DNA of 64,000 nucleotides from Hyphomicrobiales bacterium (GTDB taxonomy: Bacteria > Pseudomonadota > Alphaproteobacteria > Rhizobiales > Rhizobiaceae). Each line of letters opens with the position of its first letter. Within the stretch, counting starts at the first letter, position 1. Positions 46,158-55,488 of this stretch are shown here, piece after piece. The position numbers were made by a program, and so were the translations under genes. Location of the stretch: contig UCKS01000019.1 of assembly GCA_900473045.1 (NCBI GenBank), positions 124,001 to 188,000 on the forward strand. Direction: 5' to 3'. The notes below the pieces were generated by a model, which ran no database searches, was not told the origin of the DNA, and saw nothing but the letters and a program-made list of their open reading frames with translations.

Positions 46158-46831
46158 CCGCGGCCTCCTTCAGCATTGCTGCGCAAAGTGTCGATGGTTT
46201 TGCGGTAGGCATCGACATGGCCGCCGCCGAAGATCGCCGAGCCAGCGACAAAGACATTGGCACCGGCCGATGCCGGAAGCGCAATCGTGTCCAGCGCGAT
46301 GCCGCCATCGACCTGGATGTCGATCGGCCGGTCGCCGATCATCGCCTTGATGCGGCGAATTTTTTCTTCCATGGCGGGAATGAATTTCTGGCCGCCGAAA
46401 CCCGGGTTGACCGTCATCACCAGAACGAGGTCGATCTTGTCGAGCAGGTAGTCAAGAACGCTTTCTGGCGTTGCCGGATTGATCGAAACGCCGGCCTTCT
46501 TGCCGAGCGCTTTGATGGCTTGCACCGAACGGTCGAGATGCGGTCCTGCTTCGGCATGCACGGTAATGCTGTCGCAGCCGGCTTTGGCAAAGGCTTCGAG
46601 ATAGGGATCGGCCGGCGCGATCATCAGGTGGCAGTCGAAATAGGCCTTCGTGTGCGGCCGCAACGACTTGATCACATCCGGGCCGAAGGAAATGTTCGGG
46701 ACGAAATGGCCGTCCATAATGTCGAGGTGGATCCAGTCGGCACCGGCAGCAACGACGTCGCGCACTTCCTGTCCGAGCTTGGCGTAATCGGCGGCGAGAA
46801 TGGAGGGGGCGATGCGGATAGGCAGGGGCAT
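46154..46831 (-). CDS. rpe: Ribulose-phosphate 3-epimerase
   Basis: A 225-residue TIM-barrel enzyme interconverting ribulose 5- and xylulose 5-phosphate in the pentose phosphate (and Calvin) pathway. [35 protein letters not shown] (metal His and Asp), [17 protein letters not shown] and DIQVDGGI are all as expected. The start is ATG 46831. It overlaps the DUF2259 gene by 4 bases. Confidence 0.97.
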   Translation of the reverse strand: MPLPIRIAPSILAADYAKLGQEVRDVVAAGADWIHLDIMDGHFVPNISFGPDVIKSLRPHTKAYFDCHLMIAPADPYLEAFAKAGCDSITVHAEAGPHLDRSVQAIKALGKKAGVSINPATPESVLDYLLDKIDLVLVMTVNPGFGGQKFIPAMEEKIRRIKAMIGDRPIDIQVDGGIALDTIALPASAGANVFVAGSAIFGGGHVDAYRKTIDTLRSNAEGGRG

Positions 46832-46917
46832 GATGTGGGGCTCCAACTGTTTTGCGGGCAATAGCATCGCTTTTCTCGGCAAACAACAGATGTTGCCGCT
46901 TCATCATCGCGCGGCGT

Positions 46918-47925
46918 CTAGGTTTTCGCCGCCCAGACGGGAAGCAGATCGTTTTCCTGGGCCGTCGCATCATGCACGCCACGGGCGATGGCGCGGGCCA
47001 TGGTGGATGCTGCCGCAGCGCCGAGATCGATGAAATCCTGCAGGGAAACGGTTTTGCCGCTTGTTCCGGTCGCCAGCGCAAACACCAGGTCGCCGTCAAG
47101 CGGCGTATGCGACGGCCAGAGCGCACGGGAGAAACCATCATGGGCTGCGATCGCCAGCCGTTTTGCCTCGGCCTTGGTCAGCACCGCATCGGTGGCGATG
47201 ACGGCGATCGTGGTATTTTTCGTTTCGCTCTGCTTGCCGCGAAACTTGATGCGCAGGTCTCGCGCGTTTCTCGGGAACGGATGCGGCATGCCGAGGCCGC
47301 CGAATTCCGTGTCTTCCTCGAACGGTGCCGACCAGAAATGCCTGCTGTCACCGATGGTCGCGGAGCCGAGTGCGTTGACCGCGACCAGCGCGCCGATGGT
47401 GATGCCGTTGTCGAGGAGTGTCGAGGCCGTGCCGAGGCCGCCCTTGAACATGGCCGTCAGGGCACCTGTTCCCGCGCCTGCCGTGCCTGTCGAAAATTCC
47501 AGCGCCGCAGCCTGAACTGCCGCATACCCCAGTTCGCGATAGGGCGGATAGAGCCCCCAATCCTTGTCGCCACCATTGATCAGGTCGAACAGGATGGCGG
47601 CCGGAACGATCGGGATATGCAGGTCGCCGACCGGAAAGCCGCGTCCCATCTGGCGCAGAGCCGCCTGCGCGCCGGACGCAGCGTCAAGCCCGAAGGCCGA
47701 GCCGCCGGACAGAACGATGGCATCGACGGTCTGTACCGTATTGTGCGGTTCGAGCAGATCGGTCTCGCGCGTACCGGGAGCGCCGCCCAGCACCTGCACG
47801 GCGGCGACCGCCGGTTGATCGCAGACGACGACAGAGACGCCGGATTTCAGCCGGTGATCCTCGGCATTGCCGACCTTGAGGCCGCCAACGTCAGTGATCG
47901 CATTGCGCGGGCCGGGACGCATCAT
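46918..47925 (-). CDS. P1-family peptidase (DmpA/L-aminopeptidase type)
   Basis: A 335-residue N-terminal-nucleophile hydrolase. NAITDVGGLKVGNAEDHRL at the start, VDAIVLSGGSAFGLDAASG (near 75), and GTASTLLDNGITIGALVAVNALGSATIG (about 165-195) are typical of DmpA/BapA/ornithine acetyltransferase-fold peptidases, which cut themselves before a Ser/Thr in the last block. They release N-terminal D- or L-amino acids from small peptides. ATG 47925 overlaps the TGA of the substrate-binding protein gene upstream, so the two are coupled; a role in degrading imported peptides is inference. Confidence 0.87.
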   Translation of the reverse strand: MMRPGPRNAITDVGGLKVGNAEDHRLKSGVSVVVCDQPAVAAVQVLGGAPGTRETDLLEPHNTVQTVDAIVLSGGSAFGLDAASGAQAALRQMGRGFPVGDLHIPIVPAAILFDLINGGDKDWGLYPPYRELGYAAVQAAALEFSTGTAGAGTGALTAMFKGGLGTASTLLDNGITIGALVAVNALGSATIGDSRHFWSAPFEEDTEFGGLGMPHPFPRNARDLRIKFRGKQSETKNTTIAVIATDAVLTKAEAKRLAIAAHDGFSRALWPSHTPLDGDLVFALATGTSGKTVSLQDFIDLGAAAASTMARAIARGVHDATAQENDLLPVWAAKT

Positions 47926-49010
47926 TGGCTTCCCGAAACGGCCGGTGCGGCGATGAACCGGTTGTTCTGCCATTCCAGCAGGCGATAGGGGTTTTCGGCC
48001 AGTTCGTGATTGGCGTTGAAACGGATCGGGCCAAGAACGGTCTGGTAGGGGCCCTTGGCCAGCGCATCCAGCACCGGGCTGCCATCCTTGCCGGCCTGAT
48101 CCTTCGCCTGCTCAAACAGCGTGACGGCTGCAAACGCGGGCAATACATAACCCTCGGGAAGCAATTGTGCCGCCGTCATGGCATTAACGGTGACCTTGGC
48201 GTCCGGCAGGGTGGCATAATCGGGCAGGGATACGGCAAGAACGCCGTTTGCCAGCGGAACCGGCAGGTTTGCCGCATCCAGCGTTTCGCCGCCCATCAGC
48301 GTCAGTGGCACCTGTTCGGATGCGGCATCGCGGGCAATGATCGCGGTATCGGCGCGGTCGCCGCCGGTGAACACGTGTGTCGCTCCGCTCTTGGCCAGAC
48401 GGCGGATAAGGCTGACCTGCTGTTCCTGGGCAGGGCGATAGGTGTCGGAAAAGGTCGGGGTGAGCCCGATTTCAGCCAGTGCGCCGCGCACGCTTTCCAC
48501 CAGTTCGCGTCCGTGGATTGTACCGTCCTCGATCAGTCCCAGCGGTTCGTTCTTCCAGCGCGACAGGATGATCTCGGTTACCTTGGCCGCTTCCGCCTTG
48601 GCGCTCGGCACCAGCCGGAAAAACGGCCATTTCTTTTTCAGCGCGTCTTCCATAAGGATATCGGAGCGCACGCTCAGCGTCAGGGCCGGAATACCGGCCT
48701 CGGCCAGCGCCGGCAGCGTCGTCTCCAGGCTTTCCGTGCACAGGAAGCCGATCGCCGCCTCAGCGCCGCTGGCGAGCAGCGCCTTTGTCAGGCTCTCCGC
48801 ATCCTTGGGCTCGCAGGTTTCCGGGATGGCGATGATTTCGGAGCCGCGATCATCCGCCTGAAAGCGTGCGCCGTCCAGCATCTGCTGCCCGAGAAGCGCG
48901 AACGGTCCGTCCGCCGGGGCGACGACGGCGATCTTCAGGCCTGCAGCCAAAGCAGGGGCGGCTTGCACCGATCCGGCAATAACAAGGCTGGCAAAAATCG
49001 AACGAAACAT
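47922..49010 (-). CDS. Periplasmic ABC-type substrate-binding protein (branched-chain amino acid type)
   Basis: A 362-residue type I periplasmic binding protein. The signal peptide is MFRSIFASLVIAGSVQAAPA with cleavage near LAAG. KIAVVAPADGPFALLGQQMLDGARF is the LivJ-like opening; PEGYVLPAFAAVTLFEQAKD near residue 300 is also typical. No permease or ATPase genes lie nearby, so it is an orphan receptor, or serves a transporter elsewhere. It is coupled to the P1 peptidase by a stop/start overlap. The start is ATG 49010; the longer frame has no signal peptide at its front. Confidence 0.85.
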   Translation of the reverse strand: MFRSIFASLVIAGSVQAAPALAAGLKIAVVAPADGPFALLGQQMLDGARFQADDRGSEIIAIPETCEPKDAESLTKALLASGAEAAIGFLCTESLETTLPALAEAGIPALTLSVRSDILMEDALKKKWPFFRLVPSAKAEAAKVTEIILSRWKNEPLGLIEDGTIHGRELVESVRGALAEIGLTPTFSDTYRPAQEQQVSLIRRLAKSGATHVFTGGDRADTAIIARDAASEQVPLTLMGGETLDAANLPVPLANGVLAVSLPDYATLPDAKVTVNAMTAAQLLPEGYVLPAFAAVTLFEQAKDQAGKDGSPVLDALAKGPYQTVLGPIRFNANHELAENPYRLLEWQNNRFIAAPAVSGSQ

Positions 49011-49192
49011 GCGCTTATCCAGTTGAGAATGCCCATGTTTTAAAGATGTGGCAGCAGGGGTCAAAGGAAAAGATCGGAACAGGCGCCGGGGGGACGGCAA
49101 TTGCCGCCAATGGCGAAGAAAAACCAGACAATGGGTTTCATATTTCGTCGCAATGTCTATGTGTTAAAGCATAACTCGATCTGGAGACTGCC

Positions 49193-49687
49193 GTGTTGGA
49201 CAAGACCCAACTGGACCCGCTGACCTACCGTGATGCCATGAGCCGGCTGGCCGGTCACGTGCATATCGTGACGGCGGCTAACAACGGCGTGCGGCGCGGC
49301 GTGACGATCACGGCTGCCTGCTCGGTGTCCGACGATCCGGCAACTCTGCTGGTCTGCCTCAACGGCGCCAATCCGCGCAACGACATCTTCGCCGACAGTG
49401 GCAGCTTCGCGCTCAATCTTCTCGGTGCCGACCAGATGGATCTCGCCCATGTCTTTTCCGGCAAGAACCCGGTCGACCCGTCAGAGCGGTTCTCTCACGG
49501 CACATGGGGAAAACTGAAGACCGGCGCACCGATTCTTGGCGAGGCGGTCGCGGCGTTCGATTGCCGGCTGATCGATATCAAGACGGTAGCCACCCATATC
49601 GTCCTGTTCGGACAGGTCGTTGCGGTGACGCTCGGCCCGCAGAAACCGGCGCTGGTCTATCTGGACCGGGACTACCGCACGTTATAG
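49193..49687 (+). CDS. Flavin reductase family protein
   Basis: A 164-residue FMN-binding split-barrel protein. The FMN site reads GVRRGVTITAACSVSDDPATLLVCLN (about residues 32-57); SGSFALNLLGADQMDLAHVFSG is the second signature. Such proteins supply reduced flavin to a two-component monooxygenase (HpaC/RutF-like), but no oxygenase is adjacent. The start is GTG, with GGAG about 7 bases upstream. Confidence 0.88.
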   Translation: MLDKTQLDPLTYRDAMSRLAGHVHIVTAANNGVRRGVTITAACSVSDDPATLLVCLNGANPRNDIFADSGSFALNLLGADQMDLAHVFSGKNPVDPSERFSHGTWGKLKTGAPILGEAVAAFDCRLIDIKTVATHIVLFGQVVAVTLGPQKPALVYLDRDYRTL

Positions 49688-49900
49688 ATTTCCTCTAGGC
49701 GGCTGCACCGCTTCACCGCTGTCTCAACTTGCGCGAAACGCTGCAGCTTTTCGATGATTTTGAGACTTGCCCCTATGTTTCCCGGGCCATGCTGCCGCAT
49801 AGTGAGGAATTGCGCTCGGTGCAGAACTTGAAGCTGTGGCCAATCTCGACGCGCCAGATAAAATTATCGCCACCGGCGGGATATGGAAAGGCTGACAGAC

Positions 49901-50218
49901 ATGGACAATGCGGCAATCGAGGAGATGTTTTCGGCTCTGGGACCTGTGACGGTCAAACGCATGTTTGGCGGCAAGGGCATCTATTTCGAAGGCCGGATTC
50001 TGGCTCTGGAGGTCAGCGGCGACATTCTGTTGAAAGCAGACACCGACAGCGCCGGCGAATTCGAGGCGGCCGGCAGTTCGCAATGGAGCTATGACGGCAA
50101 GGGTAAACTGGTAAAGATGCCCTACTGGTCCATTCCGGAGGAGGCTTTCGACGATCCCGACGAAATGGCCCGCTGGGTGCGGCTTGCCTTTGAGGCGGCC
50201 TTGCGGGCTAAGAAGTAG
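49901..50218 (+). CDS. TfoX/Sxy N-terminal-domain protein
   Basis: A 105-residue protein. MFSALGPVTVKRMFGGKGIYFEGRILAL is the TfoX N-terminal-domain signature. Full-length TfoX activates competence genes in gamma-Proteobacteria; short one-domain forms like this are widespread and of unknown role. AAAGG precedes ATG 49901 at about 9 bases; the ATG at 49883 would leave no site. Its end overlaps the convergent Nudix gene by 11 bases. Confidence 0.85.
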   Translation: MDNAAIEEMFSALGPVTVKRMFGGKGIYFEGRILALEVSGDILLKADTDSAGEFEAAGSSQWSYDGKGKLVKMPYWSIPEEAFDDPDEMARWVRLAFEAALRAKK

Positions 50219-50630
50219 CCATCGCCCGCAACGCCTTGACGGCATCCTGCGCAAAAAGCGACAGCGGCTGCGGCAAGTCGTCGAGCGGATACCAGCCGAT
50301 TTCCGAAAGTTTGTCGGGTTCCGTCAACTGGGGTTCGCCGGAAAAATCGTCGGTTACGTAGATCAACGAGATCCAGTGCTGCCGGTCGGCTTCGATCAAC
50401 TGTTCGCTGAGGCAGAGAAAACGGGCCGAATGGATTTTTAGGCCGCTCTCTTCTTCCGCCTCACGGCGGGCGGCGTCGGCTGCCGGTTCCATATGGTCGA
50501 CCTTCCCTCCGACAATGCTCCAATGGCCAGCTTCCGGCGCTTTCAAACGCTTGCAAAGCAAAAGCTTGCCGTCACTGAAGACGGCAAGCCCTGATCCCAC
50601 ACCGGGAAAATCTATGCCTGGATATGCCAT
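50208..50630 (-). CDS. Nudix hydrolase
   Basis: A 140-residue protein with an intact Nudix box from GGKVDHMEPAADAARREAEE to ESGL (about residues 42-65; G-x5-E-x7-R-E-x2-E-E-x-G-L). Such enzymes cleave nucleoside diphosphate derivatives. KLLLCKRLKAPEAGHWSIVGG resembles MutT/NudG-type NTP cleaners, but the substrate is not deducible. It starts 16 bases after rhlE ends on the same strand and may be co-transcribed. Confidence 0.88.
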   Translation of the reverse strand: MAYPGIDFPGVGSGLAVFSDGKLLLCKRLKAPEAGHWSIVGGKVDHMEPAADAARREAEEESGLKIHSARFLCLSEQLIEADRQHWISLIYVTDDFSGEPQLTEPDKLSEIGWYPLDDLPQPLSLFAQDAVKALRAMATS

Positions 50631-50646
50631 GCGACTGCGTAAAGGC

Positions 50647-52182
50647 TCAAGCCTTGCCGGCAATCAGCATGAAAGCCGGGATATCATCGCCGAAGCCGAC
50701 TGGCGTCGGGCCGTCGTCCTGATCGCGGCGATAGCGATTGCGGCGATCGCGGTTGTCGTCATTGGCAGGATACGGCTGGGGAGCAGGACGGTTGCTGTTA
50801 CGGCCGGCATTCTGCGGTTTCGTTTCTGCCTTGCGTTCTGATCTCACAGGTTCTGCCTTTGCTACTACCGGTTCGAGAGGGGCTGCTACGACTGCCGGAC
50901 TATCGTCTGATTTGATGTCCGATTTGTGACTGGCCACGGGCCGGGGAGCGTGCTCGCGATCCCTGTCATTGCGGCGTCCACCGCGCTTGCCGTCACGGCC
51001 GCCACGCTCCGGCTTGCTGCTCTCATGGCTTTCCATCGGAGCGGGCAGGGCGGAGAGGTCGCCGTTCAGCCACTCGATGTTCTTGTCGATCAGCTTTTCG
51101 ATGGCATCGACGAATTTCGTGTCGCGCTTGGACACCAGAGTGAAGGCGGCACCCGAACGACCGGCACGGCCGGTGCGGCCGATTCGGTGGACATAGTCCT
51201 CCGCATGGATCGGCACGTCGAAATTGAACACGTGGCTGACATCCGGAATGTCGAGACCGCGGGCAGCGACATCGGAGGCAACCAGTAGCGTGATCGCATT
51301 GTCCTTGAAGCCCGCCAGCATTTTCGTGCGCGAGCTCTGGTCCATATCACCGTGCAGGGCACCCACGGAGAAGCCGTGACGCGAAAGCGAGCGGAACAGT
51401 TCGGCAACATCCAGCTTGCGATTGCAGAAGATGATGGCGTTCTTGAGGTCGTCCTGCTTCTGGATCAGATCGCGCAGCACTGCGCGCTTTTCATAATCCT
51501 TGCTGTGGGTGGCGACCAAACGCTGCGTCACCGTCGTTGCCGTCGAAGACCGCGTGGATACTTCGACACGCTCGGGGTTCTGCAGGAACCGGTCGGCGAG
51601 CTTCTGGATTTCCGGCGGCATGGTGGCCGAGAAGAACAGGGTCTGGCGCGTGAACGGGATCAGCTTGGCGATTCGCTCGATATCGGGGATGAAGCCCATG
51701 TCGAGCATGCGGTCGGCCTCATCGATGACGAGGATTTCAACGCCGGTCATCAAAAGCTTGCCGCGTTCGCAATGGTCGAGCAGGCGGCCCGGCGTGCAGA
51801 TCAGCACATCGGCGCCACGCTCAAGCTTGCGGTCCTGTTCATCGAAGGACACGCCGCCGATCAGCAGTGCGACATTGAGCTTGTGATTCTTGCCGTATTT
51901 TTCAAAGTTTTCCGCAACCTGGGCTGCCAGTTCGCGTGTCGGCTCGAGAATGAGCGTGCGCGGCATACGAGCGCGGGCGCGGCCCTTTTCCAGAAGCGTC
52001 AGCATTGGCAGCACGAAAGATGCCGTCTTACCCGTGCCCGTCTGGGCGATGCCCAGAATATCGCGCCGCTGCAGGGCTGGCGGAATGGCGCCTGCCTGGA
52101 TCGGTGTGGGGATGGTGTAGCCCGCATCTGTGACTGCGGTAAGAACTTTTTGGCTCAGGCCAAGGTCTGAAAAAGTGGTCAA
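50647..52182 (-). CDS. rhlE: DEAD-box RNA helicase, RhlE type
   Basis: A 511-residue ATP-dependent RNA helicase. Motifs in order: Q motif (TPIQAGAIP), I (AQTGTGKTASF, about 46-56), Ia (LEPTRELAAQ), Ib (TPGRLLDH), II VIDEADRMLDMGF (about 153-165), III FFSATMP, V ASDVAARGLDIPDV, VI HRIGRTGRAG. After residue about 385 comes a basic low-complexity tail (GGRDGKRGGRRNDRDRE and similar) that binds RNA loosely. It begins with a TTG codon (52182); no ATG precedes motif I in frame. Likely roles are ribosome assembly and cold adaptation (family knowledge). Confidence 0.95.
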   Translation of the reverse strand: MTTFSDLGLSQKVLTAVTDAGYTIPTPIQAGAIPPALQRRDILGIAQTGTGKTASFVLPMLTLLEKGRARARMPRTLILEPTRELAAQVAENFEKYGKNHKLNVALLIGGVSFDEQDRKLERGADVLICTPGRLLDHCERGKLLMTGVEILVIDEADRMLDMGFIPDIERIAKLIPFTRQTLFFSATMPPEIQKLADRFLQNPERVEVSTRSSTATTVTQRLVATHSKDYEKRAVLRDLIQKQDDLKNAIIFCNRKLDVAELFRSLSRHGFSVGALHGDMDQSSRTKMLAGFKDNAITLLVASDVAARGLDIPDVSHVFNFDVPIHAEDYVHRIGRTGRAGRSGAAFTLVSKRDTKFVDAIEKLIDKNIEWLNGDLSALPAPMESHESSKPERGGRDGKRGGRRNDRDREHAPRPVASHKSDIKSDDSPAVVAAPLEPVVAKAEPVRSERKAETKPQNAGRNSNRPAPQPYPANDDNRDRRNRYRRDQDDGPTPVGFGDDIPAFMLIAGKA

Positions 52183-52392
52183 AGGGAAATCTGTTTCCGT
52201 TCCGGTTCAGTCGAACTCTGGTCAATCGGCGCATGCGTTAACTGCCGTCGCTGGGGCTCTTAGTCCCATAGCCAAGCAAAGTCAAGAAAACCGGTGGTTT
52301 GATCGGCGAAAGAGTCAATAATGGACTGCCAACAACAGGATAGCGAAAAAACGCCTGCCGTTACGTCAAGAGCGGCCACAAAGCCGTCAAGT

Positions 52393-53715
52393 TCAGTTGA
52401 TGTAGTGGCTGAGCTTAATGCCAGCGGTCAAAAACCGCATGGGGTCGACGGCCTCGCCATTGAGGCGGACTTCATAGTGCAGGTGCGGCCCAGTCGAGCG
52501 GCCGGTGCTGCCGGAGCGGGCAATGGCCTCGCCAGCGGTAATCTTGTCACCGGCATTAACCAATATAGTCGAGAGGTGTGCGTAGCGGGTGGTGATGCCG
52601 TTGCCGTGGTCGATTTCGACCATGTTGCCGTAGCCACCGGTCTTGCCGGCGGTGATCACCGTGCCGGGCGCAGTGGCGAGGATTCGGGTTCCTGTCGGGG
52701 CGCGAAAGTCGATGCCGGCATGCAGCGCCAACCGCCCAAGGAAGGGATCGAGGCGGTTGCCGAAGCTTGAGGTAATGTCGCTGGCTGGTGACGGATTGTT
52801 GAACGGCAGCTTTCGTGCCTGGCTGCGAACGCTTTCCAGACGGCCAAGCGCTGTATCGAGACCAACCAGCGAGCTGTCGAAGGCCTCGGTGGTTTCCGGC
52901 TCGACGAACGGACCGCCGATGCCGTCCTCGTCTGCCGTGGTGCTGGCGGTTTTTGTTTCCACAGCCTCATCTTCGGCCACCTTGACGCCGGTCCGCGCAA
53001 GGATGGTCATGATGGCATCGGTGGCTTCCGACGCGCCCGCTGTCAGGCTGTCGATCCTAGTTTTCTGTTCCTGCTCGATATCCTTGAGCGACAGCGTTAC
53101 CTTCGAAAACAGCCGGTCGGCCCGATCCGACATGGCCTCCTGTCCGCTCGATATAGATTGCGGCGCGTAGGCCAGCGCCATCTTCTGCTGAGGCGCCTTG
53201 GTGCCCATGCCCATCAACCGTTCGATGGCTTTCAGGCCGCCGCTGGCGTCGGCACGCTTTTCGTAGGCGAGGGGGGCTGTCTCTACAGGCTGGATTTCCT
53301 TCTCGGCGAGACCGGATTCTTCGGCGCGGTCGAGCAGCGTGCCAAGGCGGCCGTGGCGCGATGACAGCGCCATCTGCTGCTGAAGCAGCTTTTCGACCTT
53401 GTCCTCAACGACTTGTTGATCGAGGAGCTGGCGGCTGGTGACGCGATCGACCTGCGCACGCAAAGCGGCAATCCGGTCCTCGTATTCGTGCTGCATGCGC
53501 GCCTGGCGGGCCATCGTGCCGCCGATGAGATCGTCGCGCAGTACCAGATAGGAGGTAGCAGCGAGATAGCCGATCGAAAAAACAGAAATAAAACAAACCG
53601 ACAGCGCCGCCATCCAGGGTTGGATGGTCATGTGGCGAACCTTGTCGCCGCTGGCCAGAATGATGATGTGCTTTTGTGCGCGCTTGCCGAAAACCTGGCT
53701 TTCCGTAGACACCAA
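52393..53715 (-). CDS. Membrane-anchored M23 (LytM-type) metallopeptidase
   Basis: A 440-residue envelope protein. One membrane anchor at about residues 33-58 (WMAALSVCFISVFSIGYLAA) is followed by a coiled coil (YEDRIAALRAQVDRVTSRQL) and a long linker. A C-terminal LytM domain (about 320-430) has the zinc ligands HAGID and HLHYE, and is apparently active. Such enzymes cleave peptidoglycan cross-links. The anchor-coiled coil-M23 layout is shared with the rhizobial polar-growth hydrolase RgsM; whether this is its orthologue needs alignment. No neighbours of the Rod or Div type are nearby. Confidence 0.87.
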   Translation of the reverse strand: MVSTESQVFGKRAQKHIIILASGDKVRHMTIQPWMAALSVCFISVFSIGYLAATSYLVLRDDLIGGTMARQARMQHEYEDRIAALRAQVDRVTSRQLLDQQVVEDKVEKLLQQQMALSSRHGRLGTLLDRAEESGLAEKEIQPVETAPLAYEKRADASGGLKAIERLMGMGTKAPQQKMALAYAPQSISSGQEAMSDRADRLFSKVTLSLKDIEQEQKTRIDSLTAGASEATDAIMTILARTGVKVAEDEAVETKTASTTADEDGIGGPFVEPETTEAFDSSLVGLDTALGRLESVRSQARKLPFNNPSPASDITSSFGNRLDPFLGRLALHAGIDFRAPTGTRILATAPGTVITAGKTGGYGNMVEIDHGNGITTRYAHLSTILVNAGDKITAGEAIARSGSTGRSTGPHLHYEVRLNGEAVDPMRFLTAGIKLSHYIN

Positions 53716-53813
53716 CTCACCCCCAACGCGTGCGATTCTGCCCGTCCTGATGGGTTTGATTAGACACTGTTAAGGTTAATAAAGCCTTTCCTGGAGGGTT
53801 TGGCGACAGTCCG

Positions 53814-54641
53814 TCAGGTGTTCACGGAGGCCGTCATCGAACGATAGAAGGATGGGGTCAGGCCGGCTTCGGCACGGGCGATATCGTTGAACGGTGCCTT
53901 CAGGGGGCCGCGAAAATTAGCCCTGACCAGAGCCTGGAATGCCGCTGCCGGGTCCTTCTTTTGCCGGGCACAGAGGAAGCGGAACCATTTGGCGCCAACG
54001 GCCACATGGCCTTTCTCGTCCTCGTAGATGACGTCGAGCACCGCAGCGCTTTCAATGTCGCCAGCGTCGCGCATCTTCGCCTGCAGCGCCGGCGTCACGT
54101 CGAGGCCGCGCGCCTCGAGAATCAGCGGTACCACCGCCAGCCGCGCCGTAAGATCGTTGCGCGTATCATGGGCTGCCTGCCAGAGCCCATCATGGGCCGG
54201 CAGGTCGCCATAGTCGGCACCAAGCTGGCGCAGACGATCACGCACCATGCGGAAATGCTTGGCCTCCTCAAAGGCCACTTTCATCCAGCCGTCGAAGAAG
54301 GAATTCGGAACCGGTTCCGTGGCAAACCGGGCGACGATGTCGAGCGCCAGATCGACAGCATTGAGTTCGATATGGGCTATGGCGTGGAGGAGGGCGATCC
54401 TGCCTTTGTCTGTGGGCAGTGCGCGCTTTGGCAATTGCCTTGGCGGTATCAGTTCCGGCTTTTCCGGCCTTCCGGGACGATCTGGCACGGGCGTATCGAG
54501 CGGCGAGCGCAGCGACAGGGTCCGGGCATTCCAGCGGCGCGCCGTTTCCTGCGTCAGCAGCGTCTTGACATCGAGATCGGCCGCGCGGATTGCGCGGACA
54601 GCGCCATCACGGAGACTGCGGATGCCCGGCAGGCTGGTCAT
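53814..54641 (-). CDS. DUF455 ferritin-like protein
   Basis: A 275-residue protein of the ferritin-like DUF455 family. Candidate di-iron ligands occur in the four-helix pattern AIAHIELNAVDLALD (about 88-102), AFEEAKHFRMVRDRL (about 124-138) and DVIYEDEKGHVAVGAKWF (about 203-220). Related proteins are MiaE-like hydroxylases or oxygen-sensing enzymes. It starts 2 bases after the Bcp gene stops (or overlaps it if the GTG at 54647 is used), suggesting joint expression with a peroxidase. Substrate unknown. Confidence 0.85.
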   Translation of the reverse strand: MTSLPGIRSLRDGAVRAIRAADLDVKTLLTQETARRWNARTLSLRSPLDTPVPDRPGRPEKPELIPPRQLPKRALPTDKGRIALLHAIAHIELNAVDLALDIVARFATEPVPNSFFDGWMKVAFEEAKHFRMVRDRLRQLGADYGDLPAHDGLWQAAHDTRNDLTARLAVVPLILEARGLDVTPALQAKMRDAGDIESAAVLDVIYEDEKGHVAVGAKWFRFLCARQKKDPAAAFQALVRANFRGPLKAPFNDIARAEAGLTPSFYRSMTASVNT

Positions 54642-54643
54642 CG

Positions 54644-55126
54644 TCACACGCTTCCGTTGGCAAGGCTTTTCGCTGCCGCCAGTACTTCTTCGGCATGACC
54701 GGCGACGTTCACCTTCGGCCAGATGCGCCGAATCACCCCATCGGGGCCGATCAGCAGGGTTGTCCGCTCGACCCCCATATATTTGCGGCCGTACATGCTC
54801 TTTTCGACCCAGACACCATAGCTGTTCAGGACAGACAGATCCTCGTCCGAGGCGAGGATGACGGACAGATCGTATTTCTTGGCAAATTTGTCGTGCTTCT
54901 TCACGGAGTCGGGCGACATGCCGATAACCACCGCACCAACTGCGGAAAACTCGCTCAGCAGGCCGCTAAACGCGATCGATTCGGTGGTGCAGCTGCTGGT
55001 GTCGTCCTTCGGGTAGAAGAAAAGCACAACGGACTTTCCCTTGAAATCCGACAGCGAGACGGCTCCGCCGCCGTCACGAGGCAGGGTAAAGCCGGGTGCA
55101 ATTGCGCCTTCAGTCAGATTCGCCAT
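54644..55126 (-). CDS. bcp: Thiol peroxidase of the Bcp/PrxQ type
   Basis: A 160-residue peroxiredoxin. GAIAPGFTLPRDGGGAVSLSDFKGKSVVLFFYPKDDTSSCTTESIAF carries the peroxidatic cysteine near residue 48, where most Bcp proteins have TPGCT and this has TSSCT; a resolving cysteine five residues away is absent, so it is probably a one-Cys form. It removes H2O2 and lipid hydroperoxides using thioredoxin. The start ATG 55126 drops an unlikely 11-residue extension. Co-transcribed with the DUF455 gene. Confidence 0.9.
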   Translation of the reverse strand: MANLTEGAIAPGFTLPRDGGGAVSLSDFKGKSVVLFFYPKDDTSSCTTESIAFSGLLSEFSAVGAVVIGMSPDSVKKHDKFAKKYDLSVILASDEDLSVLNSYGVWVEKSMYGRKYMGVERTTLLIGPDGVIRRIWPKVNVAGHAEEVLAAAKSLANGSV

Positions 55127-55488
55127 GGTTATTCCTTTATTTTGGGGCATGTGCCGCAAAAGCTTGTCGCATGAGGCATATCCAATCGGAACCCGGCCCG
55201 TCCAGCGCCGCAGCGTTCGAGAGATGTTTCACGCACAGGGAAGATGGGGAAGGACAGACATCGTTTGCCCAGAGATCGTTCTTTGCCTACTGTGCAACGA
55301 ATGCAAATGCCGAAAGATGCTTCGGTACACCATTGGTGTATCCGGGCAATAACATGAGAGAAATCAACCACCTATGACGTGTGTCGGCATCATGGGCATG
55401 GACCCGCCTGATGCCGCGAGATCAAATCGCAGCAGATTGGAAAATACCGCATGATTCTTTTTCACACTTCCGGAGGCAGCCGGCACTG
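55127..55488. other. Divergent intergenic region between bcp and the AsmA/DUF3971 gene
   Basis: About 360 bases with no convincing gene; it contains the TACACC/GGTGTA palindrome listed separately. Frames across it (for example one open from 55381 that continues into the large gene) are unlikely coding, because the conserved start is at 55489. Confidence 0.45.
55326..55340. promoter_or_regulatory. Palindrome upstream of the AsmA/DUF3971 gene
   Basis: TACACC-ATT-GGTGTA, perfect 6-base arms, extended by one more matching base with a mismatch. It lies about 150 bases before the large gene and 200 from bcp. Operator-like; regulator unknown. Confidence 0.4.
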
